From a virus: a stretch of 44,970 nucleotides of DNA. The position numbers and the translations under genes are program-made. This document shows positions 1 through 7,822 of the stretch, piece by piece; within the stretch, counting starts at the first letter, position 1, and each line of letters starts with the position of its first letter. Under the pieces are notes generated by a model, which saw only the letters and a program-made list of their open reading frames with translations, searched no databases and was not told the origin of the DNA. Location of the stretch: positions 1-44,970 of the IMG/VR virus record IMGVR_UViG_3300028823_000150, one strand, 5' to 3'.

Positions 1-81
1 AGGAACCAGTGCCACCCATAGCACCCTGCAGGTAATATGGCATCCACTGATTGTAAATGTCGAGTTTACCGGCAGCGGTTT
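1..81. repeat. Left copy of 81-bp terminal direct repeat
   Basis: These bases recur at the right end of the window with 80 of 81 identical; position 71 is G here and A in the other copy. Because the open reading frame on the minus strand continues through the repeat, this is best read as the overlap of a circularly closed assembly or a circularly permuted genome rather than a functional end. Confidence 0.9.
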
Positions 82-232
82 GCCCCATTGGGGTAAGCAG
101 TGGCTCGGTCTCTGGGCGAAACTTTGGCGGAGATACCTCGCCGGATGTCTGCTGTTGTGATCCCCTTCTTGACTGACTTGCGGAATACGCTGTAGCCGCA
201 GCTCCAATTAGGGCCGCACCTAACATTGCCAT
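1..232 (-). CDS. Ejection-type virion protein, N-terminal part (wraps the junction)
   Basis: The gene starts at an ATG at 232-230, four bases after the stop of the GNAT gene, and reads through position 1 into the frame that continues at 44889, giving a 514-residue protein. The first 63 residues, absent from the right-hand piece, begin MAMLGAALIGAAATAY and are Ala/Gly-rich and hydrophobic before a Gln/Ser stretch. Such an amphipathic start is common in podovirus internal or DNA-ejection proteins, such as the T7 gp14 and P22 gp7 types. That role is inferred from this start and from its place after the tail nozzle, not from a recognised domain. Confidence 0.8.
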   Translation of the reverse strand, partial: MAMLGAALIGAAATAYSASQSRRGSQQQTSGEVSPPKFRPETEPLLTPMGQTAAGKLDIYNQWMPYYLQGAMGGTGS

Positions 233-234
233 GA

Positions 235-717
235 CTAACCTCCATTCAGGTCTTTACTAACTACAAAACCCGTTACTTCGAAACCTCTGTCAGTATAGAA
301 TTGTTTAGCTCGTTCCTCGTGTTCACCAACTTCACCGCCGAGAATAATCCGGGTGGCCCCTATTAGTTTAGCCCAAGATTCAAAATATTCATATAGGGCC
401 TTACCACCACCAGTTCCCGGCTTTCTTACTCTCCAGGCTAATTCTGTGACCAGGAGATTGTTTGTCAGGGTATCGAATACCGCTATCCCGGCCATAATCC
501 CACGGATTTTATCCTTCTTGTCCAGAAGCAGGAACATTATTGTATTCTGCATCTGAAAGAACACATACCAGGATTTACAGAATCTTTCTCGGCTAAAAAC
601 TCTCTTCAGTTTTTCCTTGCTGAATCCGCTGTTAAACAGCTCCTCTAATTGATCAACGGCTTCTTTGGTGATCATTCCCGGAGTTGCCCGAACTACCCTC
701 CATCCTTCCTTTAACAT
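235..717 (-). CDS. GNAT-family N-acetyltransferase-like protein
   Basis: A 160-residue protein with the layout of a GNAT acyltransferase. A central beta segment (residues 72-95) precedes a Gly-rich RKPGTGGGKALYEYF stretch that matches the acetyl-CoA pyrophosphate loop and following helix. A C-terminal FYTDRGFEVTG segment fits the last strands of the fold. It is preceded by GGGAGGGAACA and lies within the structural operon, between a zinc-ribbon protein and the ejection proteins. GNAT proteins are frequent in phage late operons, but their substrates are rarely known. It could acetylate a virion or host protein; nothing here identifies the target. Confidence 0.7.
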   Translation of the reverse strand: MLKEGWRVVRATPGMITKEAVDQLEELFNSGFSKEKLKRVFSRERFCKSWYVFFQMQNTIMFLLLDKKDKIRGIMAGIAVFDTLTNNLLVTELAWRVRKPGTGGGKALYEYFESWAKLIGATRIILGGEVGEHEERAKQFYTDRGFEVTGFVVSKDLNGG

Positions 718-937
718 TGTTCCCTCCCGCCCCGCAATTGGGACATATTGATGGTGTGCCCCCTCCCGGGGCTATTTTCACTACGTGACGGCAAGCTTGA
801 CAGGTAGCCACGGATGGCATCTGGCTAAGCCGCCTCTCCAATTCCTTTCCTGAAATCTTATACCCTCCCGCCAACTGCCACCTCCGCCAGATATCCAGCC
901 AACCTCCATCGGTTCCCAACATTTCCATCTGTGGCAA
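653..937 (-). CDS. Small zinc-ribbon protein
   Basis: A 94-residue protein whose core holds CQAC and CPNC pairs, a four-cysteine zinc ribbon of about 25 residues. It overlaps the end of the nozzle gene by about 80 bases and the start of the GNAT gene by 65, so its N-terminus is uncertain; internal Met codons at about 925 or later are possible starts. The tail after the ribbon is Gly/Ser/Asn-rich. No specific function is recognised. The ribbon and its location between confident late genes support a real gene, although the long overlaps lower confidence. Confidence 0.55.
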   Translation of the reverse strand: MPQMEMLGTDGGWLDIWRRWQLAGGYKISGKELERRLSQMPSVATCQACRHVVKIAPGGGTPSICPNCGAGGNNVKGRMEGSSGNSGNDHQRSR

Positions 938-2696
938 ACTTAAGGCTGAATACCCTTCCTGGTTGTGTAAAGTTCACCCAGGGATACCCGGACATATCGA
1001 GCTGATAGTCCTGATATTCACCGGGATAGGTAAACTCTCCGCCGATCCTATCGGCATATCCGGCTGTTATCCGAATGGTCTGGTTTTCCAGGCCAATATC
1101 GGCCCAAGGTTCAACAGACTTCATTTCCTTGATTAGGTGCTGTATCTGGACATCCGGATAGGTTCCACCAACAGCCCCCATCTTTACCCAGGCATCAATA
1201 GCCACTCCGTTCCAGTCGTCGGTTACTCCATAAGCAAAAATCACCCCGTCCTCATTGCCAAAAAGGTTCAGGTCAAATAGGGCGGATAGGTCTTTGTCGG
1301 TCCATCCCCAGGATGCCGAAGCCCAGGCGTAATCGAACATGTTCCAGGTCCAGTCTTCCGACATGGCTGAATATCCGCAAGCAGTGGCCGGCAATGTTCG
1401 TTTGGTCCAGACATTCTGGTTATTATCTGGATCGGAGATACCATAATGATACATCCAACAACCAAAACCACCGCTGGCAAGGGGGATGATAAACTCGGCA
1501 ACGGCGTCATCCTCGCGATAGAACCCCAGAACCTCATCCTTCCTGGCCGGATCCATTAGCCGATAAACTTCTTCGCGAATAGTTTCTCCAATGGACAGAA
1601 TATCAATGCCGTTGAAAACATAGAAATCGTCATTTCCCATAAAGATATGCTCGGTTCCCATGTTTATAACACATCGACGGCTCATTGCCCCAATACCGCT
1701 AATTACCTCCCTTCGCTGGAAAACATAGGGATACCCGACATAGGATAACAGGTGAATGGAGCGCTCCTTGTAAATGGCTGCATAATCTCCTAAGGTATAT
1801 CCCATCACTGCCCAGTCGGGAGTTTCGTCTAAGTCCAGCCATCCGGCCTCACTTCCCGGCGCAACGGTAAAGTCATCGATGGTTCCAATATCCGGCCACC
1901 GTATTCGCTGTGGAAATCGCTGAGTCAATTCAAATGGCGGATCGGTCTCGTCGGTGTCCACCATAATGGGACGGCGCTTAAAGGTAAAAACCCCGCCGGC
2001 TCTTAGACCCTCTACCAGGGTATCGAAAGAAGCCGTTGCTCCATCCCAGTACTGCGTATCCACATCAAGACAGGTGGCTATGATGCAGTCCTGAAATACG
2101 GCAGAAACCCACCGGGTCTGATCGGTACAGTCGTATAGGAGCCTGGCCTCATAAGCCACGTTATTTCCGGTCACCCCCTCGTATACCCTATCCAGTTCCA
2201 TGGTCTGTCCGCCATAGTTGATATTGCATACGGTGTACCAGTCCCCATCGGCCTGAATTTGGATTCTGTCGCCATCGACCACGTTTTCAACGGCCCACCC
2301 GGTTCCATGTCCGGTGACATTCTTGGAGTCATGTACCACGTCTACATCACCGGTGGTATAGGTTGGCGTCAGGAACGAAAAGACCCCAAAAGCACTGCGA
2401 AAGTAAAAATCGTAGGGCGTAGCGAATACGCCTAAAATCGAGCCGTTCAAAAGTGGAAGTTCGTCGATTAAGGCCACAGGACCTTGAGCATCGGCGAGTT
2501 CCCCGTTCATCTCGAATGGAGACCAGCCTTTTACTACCTCAATGGCGTTGTTGAGGACGGTCACGTCCATACAGTCCACCATGGCGTTCGACGGAACTAG
2601 GTATGGCGGAATGTTCCGCATTAACCCAACATTCAGTTGAGTTACTGGAATCCGGATTACCGGGGTAGCTAAAACCTTTTTTCTCTTAGTCGCCAA
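858..2696 (-). CDS. Tail nozzle / tail tubular protein B-like
   Basis: A 612-residue beta-rich protein. The N-terminus has the pattern NVG...PPYLVPSNAMVDC, typical of podovirus nozzle proteins of the T7 gp12 and P22 gp10 kind, which close the short tail and form its distal end. The middle (around 300-370) holds repeated beta blades with motifs such as YKERSIHLLSYVG and FMGNDDFYVFNG, seen in this family. It follows directly after the adaptor gene (11-base overlap), the conserved podovirus order. The assignment rests on motif recall and order. It could alternatively be a hub or stabilisation protein. Confidence 0.7.
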   Translation of the reverse strand: MATKRKKVLATPVIRIPVTQLNVGLMRNIPPYLVPSNAMVDCMDVTVLNNAIEVVKGWSPFEMNGELADAQGPVALIDELPLLNGSILGVFATPYDFYFRSAFGVFSFLTPTYTTGDVDVVHDSKNVTGHGTGWAVENVVDGDRIQIQADGDWYTVCNINYGGQTMELDRVYEGVTGNNVAYEARLLYDCTDQTRWVSAVFQDCIIATCLDVDTQYWDGATASFDTLVEGLRAGGVFTFKRRPIMVDTDETDPPFELTQRFPQRIRWPDIGTIDDFTVAPGSEAGWLDLDETPDWAVMGYTLGDYAAIYKERSIHLLSYVGYPYVFQRREVISGIGAMSRRCVINMGTEHIFMGNDDFYVFNGIDILSIGETIREEVYRLMDPARKDEVLGFYREDDAVAEFIIPLASGGFGCWMYHYGISDPDNNQNVWTKRTLPATACGYSAMSEDWTWNMFDYAWASASWGWTDKDLSALFDLNLFGNEDGVIFAYGVTDDWNGVAIDAWVKMGAVGGTYPDVQIQHLIKEMKSVEPWADIGLENQTIRITAGYADRIGGEFTYPGEYQDYQLDMSGYPWVNFTQPGRVFSLKFATDGNVGNRWRLAGYLAEVAVGGRV

Positions 2697-3411
2697 AACA
2701 GCCTCCCGCCCTTCCAGCTTCTTTCTTGGCTATTTCATTCTTGTATAGGCTAAGCAGCCCCTGTTCATAGAGACCCGCCCATTTATCCACCATCTCCTCG
2801 TCCTTAAAATGTAACCCGGCTTCCATCATGGCGGCATTGAATGTTAATGGCTCTTGCTCCTGAAAAAGAAAATCGCTGTATGTATCTATTTCCCCAGCCA
2901 GCCCCGCCATGTCTTGGTCAAGGTAACGATAAAAAGCCATCCAAAGATAATTTCCTGCGCATTGCGCTCCCACCTTTGGAAAAACTTCGATGGCGTCACT
3001 CCACATGCTGTAGACCAGAGGGAAGCCCTCTATCCCAGTAAGATCAATAAGGATCAAGGTATCTTTATAATTCTCAATGGCCCATTGAACCTGATCCAGG
3101 ACCACCAACCTATTAAACTTAGCCCTGTCAACCTCTTTGGCCAGAACCACCCGGATGTTATCATCGGAATCCAGGACACGAAGATCGATAATTTCTTTGA
3201 AGCTACAAGGAACAGCAAATCGATAATCATTTTCTGCTAAAGCATTCTGAAACCTTCCAGAAGCTTCCATGCCGGAGAAATTATGCCGGCTTTGAACATT
3301 ATGTCTGGCCGAGTTTACAATAACATGGATATCATCGCAAGTAGCCGTAAAGTCCGTACGCCTAACCTTTCTGACCAACTTGTTCCTGAACTGTAAATAG
3401 GTCATTCCCAT
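2686..3411 (-). CDS. Head-tail adaptor / tail tubular protein A-like
   Basis: A 241-residue mostly helical protein. It begins TYLQFRNKLVRKVRRTDF, followed by a helix with NSARHNVQSRHNF. That layout, with an acidic-aromatic middle and a C-terminal helical pair, fits adaptor proteins (T7 gp11, P22 gp4 class) that sit under the portal. It overlaps the nozzle gene by 11 bases and the upstream repeat protein by 10. Two closely spaced ATGs are possible starts; the second forms an ATGA coupling with the upstream stop. The family is inferred; the pairing with the nozzle gene is the main support. Confidence 0.6.
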   Translation of the reverse strand: MGMTYLQFRNKLVRKVRRTDFTATCDDIHVIVNSARHNVQSRHNFSGMEASGRFQNALAENDYRFAVPCSFKEIIDLRVLDSDDNIRVVLAKEVDRAKFNRLVVLDQVQWAIENYKDTLILIDLTGIEGFPLVYSMWSDAIEVFPKVGAQCAGNYLWMAFYRYLDQDMAGLAGEIDTYSDFLFQEQEPLTFNAAMMEAGLHFKDEEMVDKWAGLYEQGLLSLYKNEIAKKEAGRAGGCFGD

Positions 3412-3866
3412 TCTCCCTCTGGTGGTTCCTGAATATCCCAGTTTCCACTTGGTGAACTAACAATGTTAATACCCCCACTTGGCTTATCTGTAATTTGCCA
3501 GCTTCCAGCCCCAGGTCCTGTAATGGAAAGTCCCCCACAAACTTCCGGAGTTGGGCTCCACCATCCCGTCCAGCTAATCGGCGAGGTACCACCAATAATG
3601 AACCCACCACAAGCAATGTGAACCACTTTTGCTGAATGGGAAGCCGCTCCCCCAATTATCATCCCACCAGCAGCCACATGAACAACTTTAGCCAACCAGG
3701 GAGATGTTCCGCCGGCTATGAAGCCTCCCGAGACATCAAAGAGCACCCGACAAAATGAATCACCGATGCCACCAAGTAAGAATCCCCCGCTGGCCTCAAA
3801 AACATACTTCTTGAGGAAAAGTAAATCACCGTAGCAGGTATTTCCATAAGTGGCAATTCCGTACAT
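3402..3866 (-). CDS. Glycine-rich tandem-repeat virion protein
   Basis: A 154-residue protein built around four imperfect copies of a roughly 20-residue unit of the form GGFIIGGTSPxxAKVVHxA (units begin near residues 26, 46, 66 and 86). The C-terminal third has further GGxxI/SGxW elements. The alternating small and hydrophobic residues fit a beta-solenoid or fibre shaft. Its start overlaps the stop of the upstream fibre gene (TAATG), so the two are translationally coupled. It is probably a fibre-associated or tail-surface component. No named family is recognised. Confidence 0.65.
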   Translation of the reverse strand: MYGIATYGNTCYGDLLFLKKYVFEASGGFLLGGIGDSFCRVLFDVSGGFIAGGTSPWLAKVVHVAAGGMIIGGAASHSAKVVHIACGGFIIGGTSPISWTGWWSPTPEVCGGLSITGPGAGSWQITDKPSGGINIVSSPSGNWDIQEPPEGEWE

Positions 3867-5371
3867 TATAACTCCGCAGAGACTGTGTAATGAAGAGAGT
3901 GCTGTCGATCTGCCGCAGCAGCCACACCGTAAATTAGCCCACCCGTTTCGTCAAAAGAAGCATCTACAACAGCATCAACATCAACGCCCCCCGTTAAATC
4001 TCGGAATTTAGCTGATGTTCCTGTTCCTGGCGAATATGCTGTGACAGTACCAGGATCATCACGCATTCTGGGACGTAGCTGAACCCAAAAAGTCACGGTT
4101 GTTGTAGGAGCCTGAACATAGGCCATTCCATTATTGGTTGCCGTTCCCGGGGCGGTCGTTAGCTCATAACTTTTCTGAAAATATCTTTCACAAAGAAGGA
4201 GTTCTTCTCCGAAAGACCGAAACTCAAACGGTGTCGCCACTTCCCCGGCCTCAAGCTGAACGCCAGTAAGCCAGAAATTGTTGTCGGTAGAATCAAGACC
4301 GTTGACTTGGTTGGAAGTAGAGTATTTTCCTGATTCTGTCCAGGTTTCGGCTGTTCCGTGATAAGTTGACCCCATCATCAAAATAAAGGCAACGGCAACA
4401 CCAATTCCATTTGTATAATTCCAAGTTCCACCGGAGTAATCAAAAGTTAAAGTAATAGATTTCTTTTCCCAAGTACTTGCTTGATTAATAGTATATTCTA
4501 CAATATAATTTTGGTCTCCAGCAGCAGAATAAAGACATACACAATAAGTTCCTGTTTTAACCGCTTTAACCCAAAATGATAAAGTTGCTGTTTGTCCAAC
4601 TAAAGGCCTAAAATTATATCCCTCCACAGCTTGTTGTATATACGAATAGTCTCCTGCTCCCATCGTTGGATCAGCAGTAGTACAATCAATTTTAAGAGAC
4701 TTAGCAAAAGTACATCCAGCCTGAGCAGTAGTTGGAACATCCGAATCCTGTGTAATAGTAATCACAGCGTCACCGCTTTTGTAATATTTCCAACGATCAA
4801 GACAATAAGAAGCTGAGGCAACCGATGCAAAACTCGTCCCCCGCTGTGCGATTTCCATCGCTCCATTGATGATTACATTTCGGTTTCTGGTCCGGGCATC
4901 CAACACGGCATTGATGTTTGCCGGGGTGATAGCCCTTTCGGTATCGGACCCTGCTGTAGCCTCTGCATCGGTCGCCAACTCAACCTTGCCAGCGGCGTCA
5001 GTGGTAGCCGCTATTACTTGTCCGGTCATATCGCGGGTAGTAATCTCGGTCTCAAGTTCATCAATCTTACCGGCCGTGATTATAAGAGCAACACGATCGT
5101 TAATCTCCCACTGCTTGGCAGCTGTTCCTTCCTGAGCCCTGGTAATTGTAATAACATCCCCGGCTCGATTAGTAGCATTCACAATTTCTCGAGTGGTATC
5201 CTGTAACGGAGAACCATAAGCCTGGCTCCATAAAACTAATCGAAATTGTACCGCCCCGTCAGGAAACAAGGCTCCCTCACCGGCACTAACGGTAAGGGAA
5301 CCCCCGCCGATTAGAAGCTGTATCGCAAGTTGTGAAGCGGCATAGTTCTTGTTTTTAAGCACAATTGCCAT
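3866..5371 (-). CDS. Tail fibre / receptor-binding protein
   Basis: A 501-residue protein. Residues 1-110 form an N-terminal attachment domain. A short coiled coil (about 100-160) follows, and then a segment beginning NVIINGAMEIAQRGTS. The beta-sandwich that follows carries LSFWVKA and, near the end, LTGVQLEAGEVATPFEFR. These two phrases recur in carbohydrate-binding jelly-roll modules of phage fibres. This supports a receptor-binding role at the tail surface. DNA coding for roughly residues 165-330 is visibly more AT-rich than its flanks, suggesting the binding module was exchanged recently. It is coupled by TAATG-type junctions to both neighbours. Confidence 0.75.
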   Translation of the reverse strand: MAIVLKNKNYAASQLAIQLLIGGGSLTVSAGEGALFPDGAVQFRLVLWSQAYGSPLQDTTREIVNATNRAGDVITITRAQEGTAAKQWEINDRVALIITAGKIDELETEITTRDMTGQVIAATTDAAGKVELATDAEATAGSDTERAITPANINAVLDARTRNRNVIINGAMEIAQRGTSFASVASASYCLDRWKYYKSGDAVITITQDSDVPTTAQAGCTFAKSLKIDCTTADPTMGAGDYSYIQQAVEGYNFRPLVGQTATLSFWVKAVKTGTYCVCLYSAAGDQNYIVEYTINQASTWEKKSITLTFDYSGGTWNYTNGIGVAVAFILMMGSTYHGTAETWTESGKYSTSNQVNGLDSTDNNFWLTGVQLEAGEVATPFEFRSFGEELLLCERYFQKSYELTTAPGTATNNGMAYVQAPTTTVTFWVQLRPRMRDDPGTVTAYSPGTGTSAKFRDLTGGVDVDAVVDASFDETGGLIYGVAAAADRQHSLHYTVSAEL

Positions 5372-5799
5372 TATGTCGGTGTCCCTTTACTAGCCTGACA
5401 TTTAGGAGTTACCAGTAACTGGTCTCCGTTGTTTGCCGGCTGGAATGCTACCGCTATAGTTTCAGCGCAGACGAAGTTATCATCGGCATCAACAATGTAA
5501 TAGCCATAGATTTTTGCATTGCCATTTAATGGCCCGGTAAAGGTAAAGGTCTGCTGGGCATAAGTGGCGGTCATAATCCCGGCAGCCTCGGCCACTGTCC
5601 ATGAACCCTGTGTCAGAGTCTTGGCAACGTATCCCCCACCTGCAGCCTCGGTGTAATCCCCAGAATCATCGTCATCAGCGGGGGTATGGTCATTCACAAA
5701 CAACTTTAAGGTGAGATTAACTCCACCCACCGGCCAGTTGTCATTAAAATAAGCCTCAAGAACTCGTTGTGCACCCTCGTCGCCAAATACCAGTGCCAT
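5371..5799 (-). CDS. Beta-rich virion protein, fibre-associated
   Basis: A 142-residue protein starting MALVFGDEGAQRVLEAYF. An upstream in-frame TTG is possible, but the ATG at 5799 has the better placed AGAGAGG site. The sequence is rich in T/V/F/Y and predicts a single beta-sandwich, with KIYGYYIVDADDNFVCAE as the best defined strand pair. Similar small proteins sit beside fibre genes in many phages and are often annotated only as structural. It immediately precedes the receptor-binding protein in the transcript and may help attach it. No specific family is claimed. Confidence 0.6.
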   Translation of the reverse strand: MALVFGDEGAQRVLEAYFNDNWPVGGVNLTLKLFVNDHTPADDDDSGDYTEAAGGGYVAKTLTQGSWTVAEAAGIMTATYAQQTFTFTGPLNGNAKIYGYYIVDADDNFVCAETIAVAFQPANNGDQLLVTPKCQASKGTPT

Positions 5800-5801
5800 G
5801 A

Positions 5802-5936
5802 TCAACCTCTCTTATGCTTAAAATACTCGATCTGTCGAAGGCGATGTTCAGCTTCTTCTTTGGTCAAATCCTTCCTGCTGAGATTCTTCCCCTTCTCGCT
5901 GACGACTTTATATCCTTGTGATGTTTTCCTAATCAC
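5802..5936 (-). CDS. Short conserved phage protein, GTG start
   Basis: A 44-residue basic protein, VIRKTSQGYKVVSEKGKNLS followed by a helix rich in Glu, Arg and Lys. I chose the GTG at 5936 because AAGGAG lies 6 bases upstream; the longer reading of this frame runs into a GC-rich hairpin and yields a low-complexity Pro/Arg leader. Small proteins of the form GWxVxSxxGKNL...EAExRLxQxEYFK are common in phage late regions and are of unknown function. Confidence 0.6.
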   Translation of the reverse strand: MIRKTSQGYKVVSEKGKNLSRKDLTKEEAEHRLRQIEYFKHKRG

Positions 5937-5955
5937 AGTAACACTCCTTAAGAGT

Positions 5956-5975
5956 GGGGGCGGTTGCCCGCCCCC
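5956..5975 (-). other. GC-rich intercistronic hairpin without U-tract
   Basis: In the late mRNA this reads GGGGGCGG, GCAA loop, CCGCCCCC: eight perfect pairs around a GNRA-type tetraloop, lying between two small genes. No run of U follows, so it is not a classical terminator. Two similar hairpins occur at 9276-9297 and 10239-10262. Confidence 0.6.
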
Positions 5976-5982
5976 TGGGGGC

Positions 5983-6147
5983 TTAGGACTTGGTCCCGCC
6001 CTTCTCTTCGGGTTCGGCTTTGGGCGAGGACTTCGCGGGTCCACCCTTCAGGGATTCATAGTACATCTTCCCTTTATAGGATGAGGCCTTTTTTGTGAAG
6101 TCACCGTCCGAGACGTTCCCACCGGAAAACTTGCCTTTCTCGGCCAT
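5983..6147 (-). CDS. Small lysine/glycine-rich protein
   Basis: A 54-residue open frame, MAEKGKFSGGNVSDGDF at the start and PAKSSPKAEPEEKGGTKS at the end, preceded by GGAGGTAGGAGCC. It lies between two other small late genes, with a hairpin just after its stop. It is hydrophilic and probably partly disordered. It is not recognised as a family. Good ribosome binding site and operon position support it as real. Confidence 0.6.
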   Translation of the reverse strand: MAEKGKFSGGNVSDGDFTKKASSYKGKMYYESLKGGPAKSSPKAEPEEKGGTKS

Positions 6148-6159
6148 GGCTCCTACCTC

Positions 6160-6450
6160 CTATGCTAAGATACGGGAAAGATCGGCGTCTTCCTCGTCCC
6201 GTGGTTGGGCTTTCTTTTTCTTGGGCTTATCGAACTTCTCCTCCAATGTCTTCAAAGGCTGAAGAGCTTCGAATACCCAAGCAGCCGGCTTGGTCTCAAA
6301 AATCACGGCTCCATACTTCTTATGTTTTCTCAGGAGCCCGATCTCCCTCTCATCCCCTGTAGAATATTTACCATTCTCAAAATGGATGAGTAGGTCCTTA
6401 GCCAACTTAATTGTCAGCTCTGGATACTTCTGTGAATAAAATGTTGCCAT
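6160..6450 (-). CDS. Small virion-operon protein of unknown function
   Basis: A 96-residue protein starting MATFYSQKYPELTIKLAKD, with GGGAGGGACA before the chosen ATG (an upstream in-frame start would add six residues). It has an ordered N-terminal two-thirds and a Lys-rich then acidic C-terminal tail. The short YPELTIKL/IHFENGKY pattern is seen in small phage proteins that resemble tail or fibre accessory subunits. It lies immediately downstream of the holin gene. I do not recognise a function. Confidence 0.6.
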   Translation of the reverse strand: MATFYSQKYPELTIKLAKDLLIHFENGKYSTGDEREIGLLRKHKKYGAVIFETKPAAWVFEALQPLKTLEEKFDKPKKKKAQPRDEEDADLSRILA

Positions 6451-6471
6451 TGTCCCTCCCCTGAACATGGT

Positions 6472-6891
6472 TTACTTCCCATTCCCATTCTTCTTGATTT
6501 TTTCGTAGGTACGTAGAGCTCCGAATCCCAGCATTCCAGTCAGCAGCGGCATCAGTTCTCCCATGTCGAAGCTTGGGAGTGGGCCCATGCTAACATTAAA
6601 AGCGTGTAACAAAAACACAAAGAAAGGAGCGAGCACGTAATGATAGCCCAAAGCAATAGCGCAAACCCATCCGACAGCAGGACGCCAACCCGCCACAAAC
6701 CACGAAGCATGTTTCGCCTCCTCCGTATTGGTGATCATCTGCTGAAGGCGGGTCTGTAATTCGCCGGCCAATTCCTGGCTCATCAGCGCGAATTTCGCCT
6801 TTTCTTGTTCGGTCTTGTCCGGCCAGATCTTGTTCGCGATCGTTTCGATCAGTGAAGAAACTCCCCCAAGTCCTGTTAAATCAAGGCCCAT
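6472..6891 (-). CDS. Holin, three-transmembrane GTA-type
   Basis: A 139-residue membrane protein. After an amphipathic N-terminal helix, residues 64-140 contain WFVAGWRPAVGWVCAIALGY, a second hydrophobic segment (residues 88-100), and a third containing LTGMLGFGALRTYEK. This WFVAGWRP...GMLGxGxxRTYEK layout is characteristic of the 3TM holin family first named for gene-transfer agents. It would form membrane lesions that trigger lysis. The adjacent 70-residue membrane protein is likely its partner. No endolysin was recognised next to it. Confidence 0.85.
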   Translation of the reverse strand: MGLDLTGLGGVSSLIETIANKIWPDKTEQEKAKFALMSQELAGELQTRLQQMITNTEEAKHASWFVAGWRPAVGWVCAIALGYHYVLAPFFVFLLHAFNVSMGPLPSFDMGELMPLLTGMLGFGALRTYEKIKKNGNGK

Positions 6892-6892
6892 C

Positions 6893-7105
6893 TTACCCTC
6901 CCATCATCTTTGGAATGCCGCCGGTTATGATCTGCCATAATGACTTAAACAGAAACGCTGCCCCGGCTATAGTCGCGGGAACTATCAATCGCCAAACGAT
7001 CCTTTCGTGATGCTGTAAATGGTTCGTCATTAACGTTTCGCAATTGACAATTCGGTCCTCAGTCCTGGTTAATCGTTCGATCACTTCTTGCTGGAACTTA
7101 GTCAT
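6893..7105 (-). CDS. Small membrane protein, holin-associated
   Basis: A 70-residue protein: a coiled-coil-like N-terminus (MTKFQQEVIERLTRTEDRI), then one hydrophobic helix (about residues 40-62), ending GGIPKMMGG. This layout resembles XhlA-type haemolysin proteins that assist holins. The ATG at 7105 is preceded by GAGGTG; an in-frame GTG two codons upstream is the alternative. Position just upstream of the holin gene in the same transcript supports a lysis or membrane role. Confidence 0.65.
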   Translation of the reverse strand: MTKFQQEVIERLTRTEDRIVNCETLMTNHLQHHERIVWRLIVPATIAGAAFLFKSLWQIITGGIPKMMGG

Positions 7106-7112
7106 ACTCACC

Positions 7113-7475
7113 TCAGTCTAACTTTACCCATACCCACTCAAGCTCTGCTCCGTCTATTGGTGCCCCTGTGGCGTTATAGAGTAGGATCCGGAGTGTATTA
7201 TCAGCTGGGACATAAGCCCCATTAAAGATCAGCCCTGCTTCCAGGGTACCCAGAGGATTAGCCATAACGGAATCCCCCTCGAGAAGCCCGTCCACCGTTA
7301 CATCGGTAGCTGCTTGGACACCGGCATTGATGCTGTCCGGATTAACATCTACCTTTCCATGCTCCGGTGTTCGATTTAACCGATAGCACATTGGATACAG
7401 AATCCTGTGTAACTGATCGATTAAAGCTTGTAGGCTTTTGGGAAGTAATGGTGCATCTTCAACCTTCGGGAGCAT
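7113..7475 (-). CDS. Small beta-rich late protein
   Basis: A 120-residue protein. The first 40 residues are helical and contain ALIDQLHRILYPM. The remainder is beta-rich, with DNTLRILLYNATGAPIDG near the C-terminus, a pattern seen in small phage capsid or fibre accessory proteins. The chosen ATG follows an in-frame TTG by one codon. The gene overlaps the end of the Cys-rich gene and precedes the lysis genes. Function unknown. Confidence 0.6.
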   Translation of the reverse strand: MLPKVEDAPLLPKSLQALIDQLHRILYPMCYRLNRTPEHGKVDVNPDSINAGVQAATDVTVDGLLEGDSVMANPLGTLEAGLIFNGAYVPADNTLRILLYNATGAPIDGAELEWVWVKLD

Positions 7476-7806
7476 CAATTACCCCCTCGATACTCTTTTT
7501 ATCCGGGTCCGGACGGCCGCTTAATGCCCGCATTTTTAAACCCTTGCTAAGAGCAACCATGCTAACAAAGGCCTGATTATTCAGAAGATTTATCGTACTT
7601 TGGGTCCTAATCTGCTCGGCCACCCCTTGGTAAGAACACTCGAACTGCAAAACGAACAAGCAATTCTCAACAACTGTGGTCTTCCCACCAAGAGAAACCT
7701 CCTGCTTTCTCCAAAAAGCACAGCCCTTAGTACATCCCGGACATCTCCCCGTTTTCAGGGCGCATGGTCTTCCAGCCGTTGTTTCGTTCAAAGGATCGTA
7801 TCCCAT
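7459..7806 (-). CDS. Cysteine-rich small late protein
   Basis: A 115-residue protein with a dense N-terminal cysteine cluster: Cys at about 15, 22, 25, 29, with two more (about 49 and 57) further on. The arrangement RCPGCTKGCAFW suggests a metal site (zinc or iron-sulfur). The rest is helical (INLLNNQAFVSMVALSKGL). GGGAGGGGA stands just before the ATG. It is located between the collar-like fibre gene and the lysis region. I recognise the Cys pattern from other phage late operons but no function. Confidence 0.6.
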   Translation of the reverse strand: MGYDPLNETTAGRPCALKTGRCPGCTKGCAFWRKQEVSLGGKTTVVENCLFVLQFECSYQGVAEQIRTQSTINLLNNQAFVSMVALSKGLKMRALSGRPDPDKKSIEGVIDAPEG

Positions 7807-7822
7807 TCCCCTCCCTCCTTCA

